From Sphingomonas sp. TDK1 (lineage in GTDB: Bacteria; Pseudomonadota; Alphaproteobacteria; Sphingomonadales; Sphingomonadaceae), in assembly GCF_001650735.1 (NCBI RefSeq), contig NZ_LXVY01000048.1, forward strand, positions 186,001-250,000: 64,000 bases of DNA, read 5' to 3'. Below are positions 50,185 to 57,825 of this stretch, piece by piece; position 1 is the first letter of the stretch; each line of letters starts with the position of its first letter. The position numbers and the translations under genes are program-made. A model generated the notes under the pieces. The model saw only the letters and a program-made list of their open reading frames with translations. It was not told the DNA's origin and searched no databases.

Positions 50185-51449
50185 CGCGGCTCGCACCGGG
50201 GACGCCGATTGCGATCGGCTTGCGATTCGAGGATGGTGCGGACGACCAGCCCGTCGGTCGGGCGGTCATGGCGAACGGTCGTGGGATGCTGGAGTGGAGC
50301 AAGGAAGTCCTCGCATCCGGCATCGCCGTATCCCCGTTGCTCTATCCGCCCGAACATGGCCTTGTGGAAGCGCGCGGCCGCGCCTTCGATGGGCTGCATG
50401 GCTTCCTCGCCGACAGTCTGCCGGATGGCTGGGGCGCCTTGCTGATGAAGCGCCGCGTGGAGCGCCTGGGCACGCGCTGGGAAACTCTCGACCCCATCGA
50501 TCGCCTTGCGCTTGTCGGCGAGGAAGGGCGCGGGGCTCTGGTTTTCGCGCCGGCGACAACGCCGCCTGCCGAGGTAGCGGGGCTCGACTTGGATGCGCTC
50601 GCCGCGCAGTCGCAGTCGATTCTGCTGGGGAACGATGCCAACCTTGTCGATGTCCTTGCCCGACTTGGCGGTGCCTCCGGCGGCGCGCGACCGAAGGTGC
50701 ATGTCGGCTTCGATGCCAACGGCGCGGTCAGCATCGACGAGGGCGAGAACGCGCCAGGCTTCGAAAGCTGGATCGTGAAGTTTCCCGCGTTGCTAGATCC
50801 CATCGATATTGGCCCCATCGAGCAGGCCTATGCCGAGATGGCGCGAGCAGCGGGTATCACCATGGCCGACAGCCGCCTGCTGCCGGCTCGCCATGGGCCC
50901 GGCTATTTCGCCACCCGCCGCTTCGACCGTCCCGGGGACGGCCGGCGTTTGCACATGCTCAGCCTCGCCGGCGCTGTCGAGGCGCCGCCGCATGTGCCGA
51001 GCCTCGACTATGACGGTTTCCTGCGGGCGACTCTCGCGATCACCCGCGACGTGCGCGACGTGGAGGAAGCGTTCCGCCGTATGGTCTTCAACGTGCTGGC
51101 CTACAATCGCGACGACCATACCCGCCAGCATGCCTTTCTGATGGACCAGACCGGGCGCTGGCGGCTGGCGCCAGCCTATGACCTGACCTATTCGACCGGC
51201 CCGGGCGGCGAGCATTATCTCGCGGTTGCCGGCGAAGGGCGGCGACCGACGCGCGGGCATGTCGACCGTATCGGCAGGATGCATGGCATCGCCGACCGCC
51301 GGATCGCGGAGATCGTCGACGCAGTCGATGGTGCAGTATCGGACTGGCCACGCTTCGCTGGCGAAGCTGGTGTCGGTGCGTCGCACGCGGAAATCGTTGA
51401 GCGCTTGCGCGAGGTGCGCAGCAGGTTCGTGGATACCAAAGCCGCCTGA
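50181..51449 (+). CDS. hipA: HipA-family serine/threonine kinase toxin
   Basis: 422 aa. N-terminal subdomain (PIAIGLRFEDGADDQPVGRAVM, HGFLADSLPDGWGALLMKRRV) and a C-terminal kinase domain. The ATP-loop region is GASGGARPKVHVG; the catalytic loop is NVLAYNRDDHTRQHAFL with the Asp-Asp-His of HipA kinases, followed by LAPAYDLTYS, the metal-binding Asp. HipA toxins phosphorylate targets such as glutamyl-tRNA synthetase and cause dormancy; the target here is unknown. GTG 50181 overlaps the hipB stop. It may stabilise the element. Confidence 0.88.
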   Translation: MTRLAPGTPIAIGLRFEDGADDQPVGRAVMANGRGMLEWSKEVLASGIAVSPLLYPPEHGLVEARGRAFDGLHGFLADSLPDGWGALLMKRRVERLGTRWETLDPIDRLALVGEEGRGALVFAPATTPPAEVAGLDLDALAAQSQSILLGNDANLVDVLARLGGASGGARPKVHVGFDANGAVSIDEGENAPGFESWIVKFPALLDPIDIGPIEQAYAEMARAAGITMADSRLLPARHGPGYFATRRFDRPGDGRRLHMLSLAGAVEAPPHVPSLDYDGFLRATLAITRDVRDVEEAFRRMVFNVLAYNRDDHTRQHAFLMDQTGRWRLAPAYDLTYSTGPGGEHYLAVAGEGRRPTRGHVDRIGRMHGIADRRIAEIVDAVDGAVSDWPRFAGEAGVGASHAEIVERLREVRSRFVDTKAA

Positions 51450-51476
51450 TTGCGGGCGGGCGCGGAGCGCGCAAAA

Positions 51477-52844
51477 TCAAGCAGCGGGCAACAACAGGTT
51501 CGCAGCGGTGCCGCCGCTGCGAGCTTGACCCAAAGAAAAGTCGCCGCCCCACTGGATCGCGAAATCACGGACGATGCTGAGGCCCAGCCCCGCCCCGCCC
51601 GTCTCGCGGTTGCGTGAGGCTTCGCCCCGCTCGAACGGCAGCAGCAGGCGTTCGCGATCCGCGGCGGGAATGCCGCGCCCTGCGTCCGTCACCGAGATGA
51701 GCACCCGATCCTCGATCCGCTGTACGCCGATCTCTCCACCGCCGGCATAGTCGACGGCGTTGCGCAGCAGATTCTCGATGGCGCGGCGAAAGGCGGGCTC
51801 GGGCGCGAAGATGCGGGCCTCGTCGCCAGGCAGCAGCCGTATCGCCGCAGTGCGTTCGTTCAGCGCGTCCACGATCGCGTGCAGTTGCGCGCGCACGTCG
51901 AGCGCTTCGGGCGGTGTCGCTGCGTCGCGTGCGAATGCCAGGACCTCGCCGATCATTCCCTGCATGCGCTCGACATCGGCGACCATCCGGCCACGCTGGG
52001 GCTCGGGCGTACTCTCGATCCGGAGCCGCAGCCCGGTCAGCGGCGTGCGCAGGTCGTGTGCGATGGCGGTGAGCATCCGTGCCCGCTCGGCCGCTTCCGC
52101 GGCAAGCCGTGCCTGCATCGCGGCGATCGCCGCCGCGGCTTCGCGCAGCTCGCGCGGCCCCTCCTCCGGGATGCGCACCGCCCCACCGGAGTCGAGCGCA
52201 TCGGCGAGGGTCCGGAACGGCCGGGTCAGGCGGCGGGCGAAGATCCAGGCGATCGGTGCCAGCAGCATCAGGCTGACGGCCAGGGCGATGAGGATGTTCA
52301 CCTGCCAACGCGCGAAGAACGGCCGGGCAGGTGCGACGCTCAGCCATCGACCATCCGACTGCCGGACGCTTGCCGTGAAGGCGGGCACCGGCAGCCCGAT
52401 CATGGCATTGCGGATCGCGCTGCTCACCGTACCGGGCGACACCATCTCGAACCTTCCGCGCCCCCGCTGGACCAGCACGAAGGACGGGGGTGCATCGGTC
52501 TTGTCGGCCCGCAATACGCTCCCCACGACGGTCGCGGCCTTGTCGCCCAGTGGCTTGGCCCCGGATGATACGACCCGAACATCGCCGACAGGCCGCCGCA
52601 GCTCGGAGGCGATAATCGCTTCCAGCACCGCCGTGCGCGGTCCGGGCAGCGGCTCGGGGACGATCCGGCGCTCGAAGCCCGGCATCGGATTGCGGAGCGC
52701 GGCGATCGCCTCGGCGGCGCTGACGCGAACGGCCGGCGGTTGCGGCGCCAGGAGCACGATGGCGGCGGTGGTCGCCACGCTCAGCGTCGCCACGGCCACG
52801 CCGAAGCCGCCGATCGCGACGAGCGCGCTGGGCGCCCGCTTCAC
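51477..52844 (-). CDS. Two-component sensor histidine kinase
   Basis: 455 aa. Two transmembrane helices (about residues 10-32 and 183-203) enclose a periplasmic sensor of about 150 residues. A HAMP-like linker (RRLTRPFRTLADALD) is followed by the H-box AHDLRTPLTGL (His263) and an ATPase domain with the N-box NLLRNAVDYA, D-box DAGRGIP and G-box GGAGLGLSIV. It autophosphorylates and passes phosphate to the regulator encoded immediately upstream, whose stop overlaps its ATG (ATGA). The stimulus is unknown; the divergent TonB receptor may be a target. Confidence 0.92.
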   Translation of the reverse strand: MKRAPSALVAIGGFGVAVATLSVATTAAIVLLAPQPPAVRVSAAEAIAALRNPMPGFERRIVPEPLPGPRTAVLEAIIASELRRPVGDVRVVSSGAKPLGDKAATVVGSVLRADKTDAPPSFVLVQRGRGRFEMVSPGTVSSAIRNAMIGLPVPAFTASVRQSDGRWLSVAPARPFFARWQVNILIALAVSLMLLAPIAWIFARRLTRPFRTLADALDSGGAVRIPEEGPRELREAAAAIAAMQARLAAEAAERARMLTAIAHDLRTPLTGLRLRIESTPEPQRGRMVADVERMQGMIGEVLAFARDAATPPEALDVRAQLHAIVDALNERTAAIRLLPGDEARIFAPEPAFRRAIENLLRNAVDYAGGGEIGVQRIEDRVLISVTDAGRGIPAADRERLLLPFERGEASRNRETGGAGLGLSIVRDFAIQWGGDFSLGQARSGGTAANLLLPAA

Positions 52845-53563
52845 GCCGCTCGCACCGTCGGCAGGAAGCGGTATCCGACGCCGCGCACCGTCTCGATCAC
52901 CGGCATCGGGTCTGCCTCGGCGAGCTTGCGGCGCAAGCGGCTGACCGCGACGTCGATCGCGCGGTCATAGGGTGCGGCGTCCATGCCCCGCGCCAGATCG
53001 AGCAGCGCATCGCGCGTCAGGATGCGTCCCGGACGCTGGACGAAAGCGGCGAGGAGCGCGTGTTCGCCCTCGCTGAGCGACACGGCACGCCCGGCAGGAT
53101 CGCGTAGCCGCCGCTCCTCCAGATCGAGCCACCACCCGGCGAACGTCACGCCCCCGCGGGAGGGGCGCTGCTCTTCCCCTGCCCGCGACGGCCGCCGCAG
53201 CAGCGCCCGCACCCGTGCCAGCAGCTCTCGTGGCTCGAAGGGTTTGGTCAGATAGTCCCAGGCCCCCACTTCGAGACCGACAATCCGGTCGGTGACGGCG
53301 TCGAGCGCGCTGAGCATCAGGATAGGTATGCTCGCGTTCGACAGGCGGCGACAGAGCGACAACCCGTCCTCGCCGGGCATCATCACGTCCAGCACGATCA
53401 GATCCGCGGGTGCTTCGGCGAGCTGGCGGTCGCAGGCCACTGCACTGGCGGCGGTCCGCACGGCATAGCCGTGGCCGCTCAGGAAGTCGGCAAGCGCATC
53501 CCGAATACTGGCATCGTCGTCGACGATGAGGACCGTGTTCGTGGCAATCACCTCTGCGTGCAT
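52841..53563 (-). CDS. OmpR/PhoB-family response regulator
   Basis: About 240 aa. Receiver domain VLIVDDDASIRDALADFL with acidic Asp15/Asp16, phosphoacceptor Asp59 (VLDVMMPGEDG) and Lys107 (YLTKPFEP). The C-terminal winged helix has RAVSLSEGEHALLAAF and RLRRKLAEADPMPVIETVRGVGYRF, the OmpR DNA-binding signature. ATG 53563 is chosen; the frame opens at 53662 but those residues look like shadow. Coupled to the kinase at 51477. The receptor start at 53680 lies 116 bases away, divergent, so the shared interval is a natural binding region. Confidence 0.93.
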   Translation of the reverse strand: MHAEVIATNTVLIVDDDASIRDALADFLSGHGYAVRTAASAVACDRQLAEAPADLIVLDVMMPGEDGLSLCRRLSNASIPILMLSALDAVTDRIVGLEVGAWDYLTKPFEPRELLARVRALLRRPSRAGEEQRPSRGGVTFAGWWLDLEERRLRDPAGRAVSLSEGEHALLAAFVQRPGRILTRDALLDLARGMDAAPYDRAIDVAVSRLRRKLAEADPMPVIETVRGVGYRFLPTVRAA

Positions 53564-53679
53564 GCACAATGTGTAGCAGCCCATTGTAGCATTTGCGTAA
53601 CAGCGCGCGCTACCGAACGGGCATCCCCAGGCTACGCCCTTCCGCTGCAATCCCACCAACACAGCTTCGGGAGGTGCAC

Positions 53680-56211
53680 GTGGGGCGGACGATCAGAAGA
53701 CTTGTCGGGGTGATAGGCGGTATCGTCCCCGCCGTGGTGGAGGCCCAGCAGGCATCGCCCGCGGGAAGCGCGAAATCCGACGCGGCGACAACCCAGTCTT
53801 CCCCCGCGGCGCAACCGGCCGGCTCTCCGACGCCGGGGCAGAACAGCCCCGCCCCTGTCCAGTTTCGGGGTGCGGATGGCAAGCCGCTGCCGCCGGAGAT
53901 CCAACGCAAGCTGGAAGAGCAGCTGCGCAACAATCCGTCCGCGCTTCTGGGCAACGGGAGCGCACAGCAGCAGCGCGGCACCGGAAACGATATTCTGGTC
54001 ACGACTCGCCGCGCGCGCGGCGCCGTGATCGGCGACGTGCCTCCCGAGCGCACGTTCGGCCCGCTCGACATCCGCGCGCTCGGCGCGGACAATATCGGTG
54101 CGCTGCTCGATATCCTCGGGCCCCAGCTGGCCAGTGCGCGTGGGCGCGAAGATGGCGGCCCGGTCGTCTTGCTGAACGGCCGCCGCGTAACCAGCCTGCT
54201 GGAAGTCGCGCGGATCCCCGCCGAGGCGATCGAACGGATGGAGGTGTTCCCGGAGGAACTGGCGCTTCGCTATGGCTACCGCGCCGACCAAAAGGTCCTG
54301 AACGTCGTCACGCTGGAGCGCTTCCGATCCCGTATCGGCCAACTGGGTCTGCTGGCGCCGACCGAGGGCGGGCGGGAGAGCGGCACGGGCAAGGTCGACT
54401 ATCTCGCGATCCGCGGCGATACGCGGCTTTCGCTGGGCGCGACCTACACCCGCGCCGCGTCGCTGCTGGAGAGCGAACGCGACCTCCGGCAGTTTGTCGG
54501 CACACCCGAGCTCGGGCAGTTTCGAACGCTGTTACCCAGCAGCGACCAGGTGACGCTGGAAGGCGTGGTGAGCGGGCAGCTTCCCGGTGATATTGCGGCA
54601 ACGCTGAACGGCCGCTTCGAGGGAACGCGGACCGAGAGCCTGCTGGGTGCGATCGGCACTCGGTCGCTGCGCCGCCACAGCGACCGAGGCATCGCGCATC
54701 TCGGCACGACGCTGGGCGGGCCCAGCGGCCCGTGGCTCTGGACCGTCACCGCCAGTCACGATCGGTCGACCAGCAACACCCGCACGGATCTGGGCGACGG
54801 CGCTGCGGGGCGGGAGCCGGCGCGGTCCACGGACGCGCGCACCATGGCGGACCTGCTGCTCAACGGGCCGATCGTGCAGTTGCCGGCAGGCCCCTTGTCG
54901 GCAAGCGCGCACGCGGCCGTGGAGGTTTCGACGTTCGACAGCCGCTGGGGCCGCGGTGCGACTGCCGGGCACGTTTCTCCCTCGCGCCAACGCGGGGCAG
55001 CGCAGCTGGACCTCGATCTGCCCATCTTCCACCGCGGCGACAAGCACGGGGCGGTGCTCGGCACTCTCTCAGCCAATGTGAACCTTGCGCTGGAGCAGCT
55101 TTCCGATGCGGGGAGACTGCGGAGCTTCGGTTATGGTCTGCGCTGGAGCCCGTCGTCGGCGGTTGGCGTCATCCTGTCCGTGGCCGACGACCAGACCGCC
55201 CCGACCCTGGAGCAGCTCGGAGCCCCGCTGCTGGTGACACCGAACGTCCGCACCTTCGATCTCGTCCGGCAGGAGGTGGTCGACACAACCCGGATCTTCG
55301 GGGGCAATGCCGCCCTGCGCGCGGAGGATCGACACCTCGTCAAGCTGGGCGTGACCCTCCGACCGATCCCGCGGACCGATCTGACCTTGAGCATCGACTA
55401 TGTGGCGTCGCGCATCGACAGCCCGATCGCCGCCTTCCCGATCCTGACGCCACAAATCGAGGATGCGTTTCCGGGCCGGTTCACGCGGCGCGGTGACGGG
55501 GTCTTGTCCGCGATTGACGGACGGCCGTTGAACTTCGCCGATGCCCGGCAGAAGCAGCTGCGCTGGGGCGTGAACTTCGTCAGGCCGCTTGGTCCGGTGC
55601 CGCCCGGCCTGCAGAATGGGAACGTTCGGGTGTTCGGAAGCGAAGCGGAGGCGCGCCGCGCATTTCCGGGCGCCGTGTTCACCCAAGCCGATCCGGGGAG
55701 CGCCGCGGCCCGTAGCATCGGAAATCTATCGAGCCGACTGTTCCTCAGCGTCTATCACAACTGGTATTTCGAGGACTCGATCCTGCCACGGGCAGGCGTC
55801 GCGCGACTTGATCTGCTGGACGGCGGTGCGGTGGACGTACGCGGTGGTCGCCGCCGGCACGAAGTCGAGTTCCAGGCCGGGGCCTTCAAGCGCGGCCTGG
55901 GCGCCAGAATGACCGTCAACTGGCAGAGCGGGACGGAAATTCGCGGATGGGGCAGTGCCCAGGGCGATCTGCACTTCGGCGGCTACGCGGTCGTGAACCT
56001 CACCGTGTTCGCGAACCTTGCCGAGCGCCTCGGTGGCGTTCACGCGCCCAAATGGCTGAAAGGTGCGCGCGCCACCCTCGGCATCACCAACCTGTTCAAC
56101 ACGCGGCCGTCCGTCCGAGATCAAGCGGGTAACACGCCGCTCAGCTATCAGCCCGCGTATCTCGATCCGCTGGGGCGGATGGTCAGCTTCACGCTGCGTA
56201 AGTCGTTCTAG
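53680..56211 (+). CDS. TonB-dependent receptor-like outer-membrane protein
   Basis: 843 aa. A hydrophobic start (LVGVIGGIVPAVVEAQQ) and a low-complexity Ser/Pro/Ala region precede a plug-like segment (VVLLNGRRVTSLLEVARIPAEAIERMEV, then FPEELALRYGYR). The barrel includes FDLVRQEVVDTTRIFGGNAALRAE and the typical end MVSFTLRKSF. It belongs to the divergent sphingomonad-type receptors rather than to classic siderophore receptors. The start GTG 53680 has GGGAGG five bases away; the frame opens at 53593 without a better start. Divergent from the two-component regulator, which may control it. No TonB box could be fixed with confidence. Confidence 0.82.
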   Translation: MGRTIRRLVGVIGGIVPAVVEAQQASPAGSAKSDAATTQSSPAAQPAGSPTPGQNSPAPVQFRGADGKPLPPEIQRKLEEQLRNNPSALLGNGSAQQQRGTGNDILVTTRRARGAVIGDVPPERTFGPLDIRALGADNIGALLDILGPQLASARGREDGGPVVLLNGRRVTSLLEVARIPAEAIERMEVFPEELALRYGYRADQKVLNVVTLERFRSRIGQLGLLAPTEGGRESGTGKVDYLAIRGDTRLSLGATYTRAASLLESERDLRQFVGTPELGQFRTLLPSSDQVTLEGVVSGQLPGDIAATLNGRFEGTRTESLLGAIGTRSLRRHSDRGIAHLGTTLGGPSGPWLWTVTASHDRSTSNTRTDLGDGAAGREPARSTDARTMADLLLNGPIVQLPAGPLSASAHAAVEVSTFDSRWGRGATAGHVSPSRQRGAAQLDLDLPIFHRGDKHGAVLGTLSANVNLALEQLSDAGRLRSFGYGLRWSPSSAVGVILSVADDQTAPTLEQLGAPLLVTPNVRTFDLVRQEVVDTTRIFGGNAALRAEDRHLVKLGVTLRPIPRTDLTLSIDYVASRIDSPIAAFPILTPQIEDAFPGRFTRRGDGVLSAIDGRPLNFADARQKQLRWGVNFVRPLGPVPPGLQNGNVRVFGSEAEARRAFPGAVFTQADPGSAAARSIGNLSSRLFLSVYHNWYFEDSILPRAGVARLDLLDGGAVDVRGGRRRHEVEFQAGAFKRGLGARMTVNWQSGTEIRGWGSAQGDLHFGGYAVVNLTVFANLAERLGGVHAPKWLKGARATLGITNLFNTRPSVRDQAGNTPLSYQPAYLDPLGRMVSFTLRKSF

Positions 56212-56324
56212 TCGAGATCGAATTTATCGCGGAGACGTCTTCCCGCGTTCGACGTCGATCATGAGCTTCACGGCCTTCGTCGGATGCTTGCGGCTAAGCG
56301 AAAGCCGCGACGTGCATGCCCGGC

Positions 56325-57161
56325 CTATTCCTGCTTGAGTGTCGCAGGGCCATGAAGCGGCAGCGCGCCCTTCGGTACGAGAAGGCGCGCCGCCGGAACG
56401 GGCACCGCGAACAGCGGTAGCTGGCGCCAGTCGAACAGGCGGCTGCGCAACCATGCCGGCTGGCTCCACTCGTCGATCACGTGCCGTCCGACCAACAGGA
56501 ACAGCCAAGTCGCGATGAGATCATCGTCGAATGGATCGGCCGCAGTGTGATATCCGTGCCGTTGCGAAAGGAAGCCGGCGATCGCCCAGTGACACTCTGC
56601 CCAGTTCCACCAAATTCGAAGTCGTTCATCGTCGATGAGAATGCTGTAGTCTCCGCCCAACAAACGCGCGAGATTTCGATCGGGCACTTCCGCTTCAGTT
56701 GAGCCGATTATCTCGGTATATTCGTGGTCAGCCCACTGCCGAATATTCTCGTCGTCATTGCGCCGGCTCTGGCGCATCATCCGGATCAGCATCGACAGGT
56801 TGGCGAAGCGTGTCTGCGCTTGCTTGGCCCACCACGCGAAGGTGTCGTCCTTCTGGATCATCAATTCGTAGCTAGCGAAGCGCGGCATGGGATCGTCTTC
56901 CCATTCGAAATTCGAACCATCGCCGATCGGGAGATCCAGCGGCCAGTGGAACGGGAATTTCCGGACGGCATCCCAATAGGGTCGCGAGATCGGGCGGCCC
57001 GATTTCTCGAAGTCCGCCGGCGGCAACACGAATCCGGTGGAAAGGGCGCCGACCACGTCACCTTCGGCTCCGGCTGACGCACCCGCCAGGAAATCATCCT
57101 CGATCAAGCCTTCTGCGCGGGCTCGCATGAATGCAGCATGGAAAAGCTCGGCGGCCGGCAT
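56325..57161 (-). CDS. Protein of unknown function
   Basis: 278 aa, unrecognised. No signal peptide or membrane segment. It is acidic and rich in Trp (ADHEYTEIIGS, RIWWNWAECHWAIAGF, WSQPAWLRSRLF). ATG 57161 is preceded by AAAGG. It stands alone between the TonB receptor and the repeat array and is transcribed away from the relaxase. It is a likely cargo gene of the element. Codon use looks normal for a high-GC gene, so I take it as a real gene. Confidence 0.62.
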   Translation of the reverse strand: MPAAELFHAAFMRARAEGLIEDDFLAGASAGAEGDVVGALSTGFVLPPADFEKSGRPISRPYWDAVRKFPFHWPLDLPIGDGSNFEWEDDPMPRFASYELMIQKDDTFAWWAKQAQTRFANLSMLIRMMRQSRRNDDENIRQWADHEYTEIIGSTEAEVPDRNLARLLGGDYSILIDDERLRIWWNWAECHWAIAGFLSQRHGYHTAADPFDDDLIATWLFLLVGRHVIDEWSQPAWLRSRLFDWRQLPLFAVPVPAARLLVPKGALPLHGPATLKQE

Positions 57162-57297
57162 CTCGACCTTTCGCTCGTGGCGGAGCGCAGCTGAAATTCG
57201 CCCGGGCAGGTCCGGGGCAAGTTCCGCTGCCGGAGATTTTCCCGTTTTTCCGCTCCGCTCCGAATATTACCGCTGCCGCTCCATTTGCGCCAGCCGC

Positions 57298-57613
57298 AGG
57301 AGCTTCCCTGAAAACCCGGATTTCCACGGTTTCCGAGCCCATTCTGGGGAGGTAGCCCCCATCCGGCTCCCCGGAAACCGGGATTTCCCCGGCTTCCTAG
57401 CCCATTTCTGGGGAAGCAGACCCCATCCGACTCCCCGGAAACTCGGATTTCCCCGGCTTCCGAGCCCATTTCTGGGGAGGCAGCCCCCATCCGGCTCCCC
57501 GGAAACCCGGATTTCCCCGGCTTCCTAGCCCATTTCTGGGGAAGCAGGCCCCATCCGGTTTCCCTTAAAACCCGGATTTCGAGGGCTTTCAAACCCATTT
57601 TCTGGGAAGTCAG
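57298..57613. repeat. Tandem array of about five 64-bp repeats with internal palindromes
   Basis: Copies begin near ATCCGG at 57361, 57425, 57489 and 57553, exactly 64 bases apart; a degenerate copy precedes (about 57298-57360) and the last is also degenerate. The three central copies are nearly identical. Each unit contains three small inverted repeats: GGAAA with TTTCC, GGCT with AGCC, and CCCA with TGGG. Sixty-four is not a multiple of three, so the array does not encode a repeated peptide in one frame. It lies in the gap between the gene starting at 57161 and the relaxase. Confidence 0.88.
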
Positions 57614-57640
57614 ATCCCAGGTTAGTCCAGTCGCGCAATT

Positions 57641-57738
57641 CCCCAATTCTGTATGCAGTGCATCCAGATTGGGGAGGCTCTGGCGAGCGGTCACTTCGTG
57701 ATAGTCACTGCCGTCACCGGCAGTGGCGGCTATACGCC
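57641..57738. other. Cluster of inverted repeats, candidate oriT
   Basis: Three nested or successive palindromes precede the relaxase. CCCCAATTCTG (57641-57651) matches CAGATTGGGG (57665-57674) with one bulge, with the palindrome ATGCAGTGCAT (57653-57663) inside. CACTGCCG (57706-57713) pairs with CGGCAGTG (57718-57725), loop TCAC. GGCG/CGCC (57725-57728, 57735-57738) is followed by TTAGTTTTTT. Transfer origins usually lie beside the relaxase gene and have such repeats flanking a nick site. The nick site itself cannot be named. Confidence 0.5.
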
Positions 57739-57825
57739 GTTAGTTTTTTCCAGTCCATCCTATAACCTGAAGTGACTGGCAAAATTAAGTTTTTTATTGC
57801 GCTAGAGTCGCGCGCATCAGACAAT

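Noticed and set aside
56224..56508. Small minus-strand gene or remnant after the TonB receptor (VKLMIDVERGKTSPR)
   Set aside because: Mostly overlaps the gene at 56325-57161 in another frame. A short tail looks protein-like, but nothing else supports it.
57298..57613. CRISPR array
   Set aside because: The whole 64-base unit repeats with no unique spacers, and no cas genes are present.
57104..57694. 196-aa frame across the 64-bp repeats
   Set aside because: It simply reads the repeats. The 64-base period shifts the frame at each copy, and it overlaps the start of the gene at 56325-57161.
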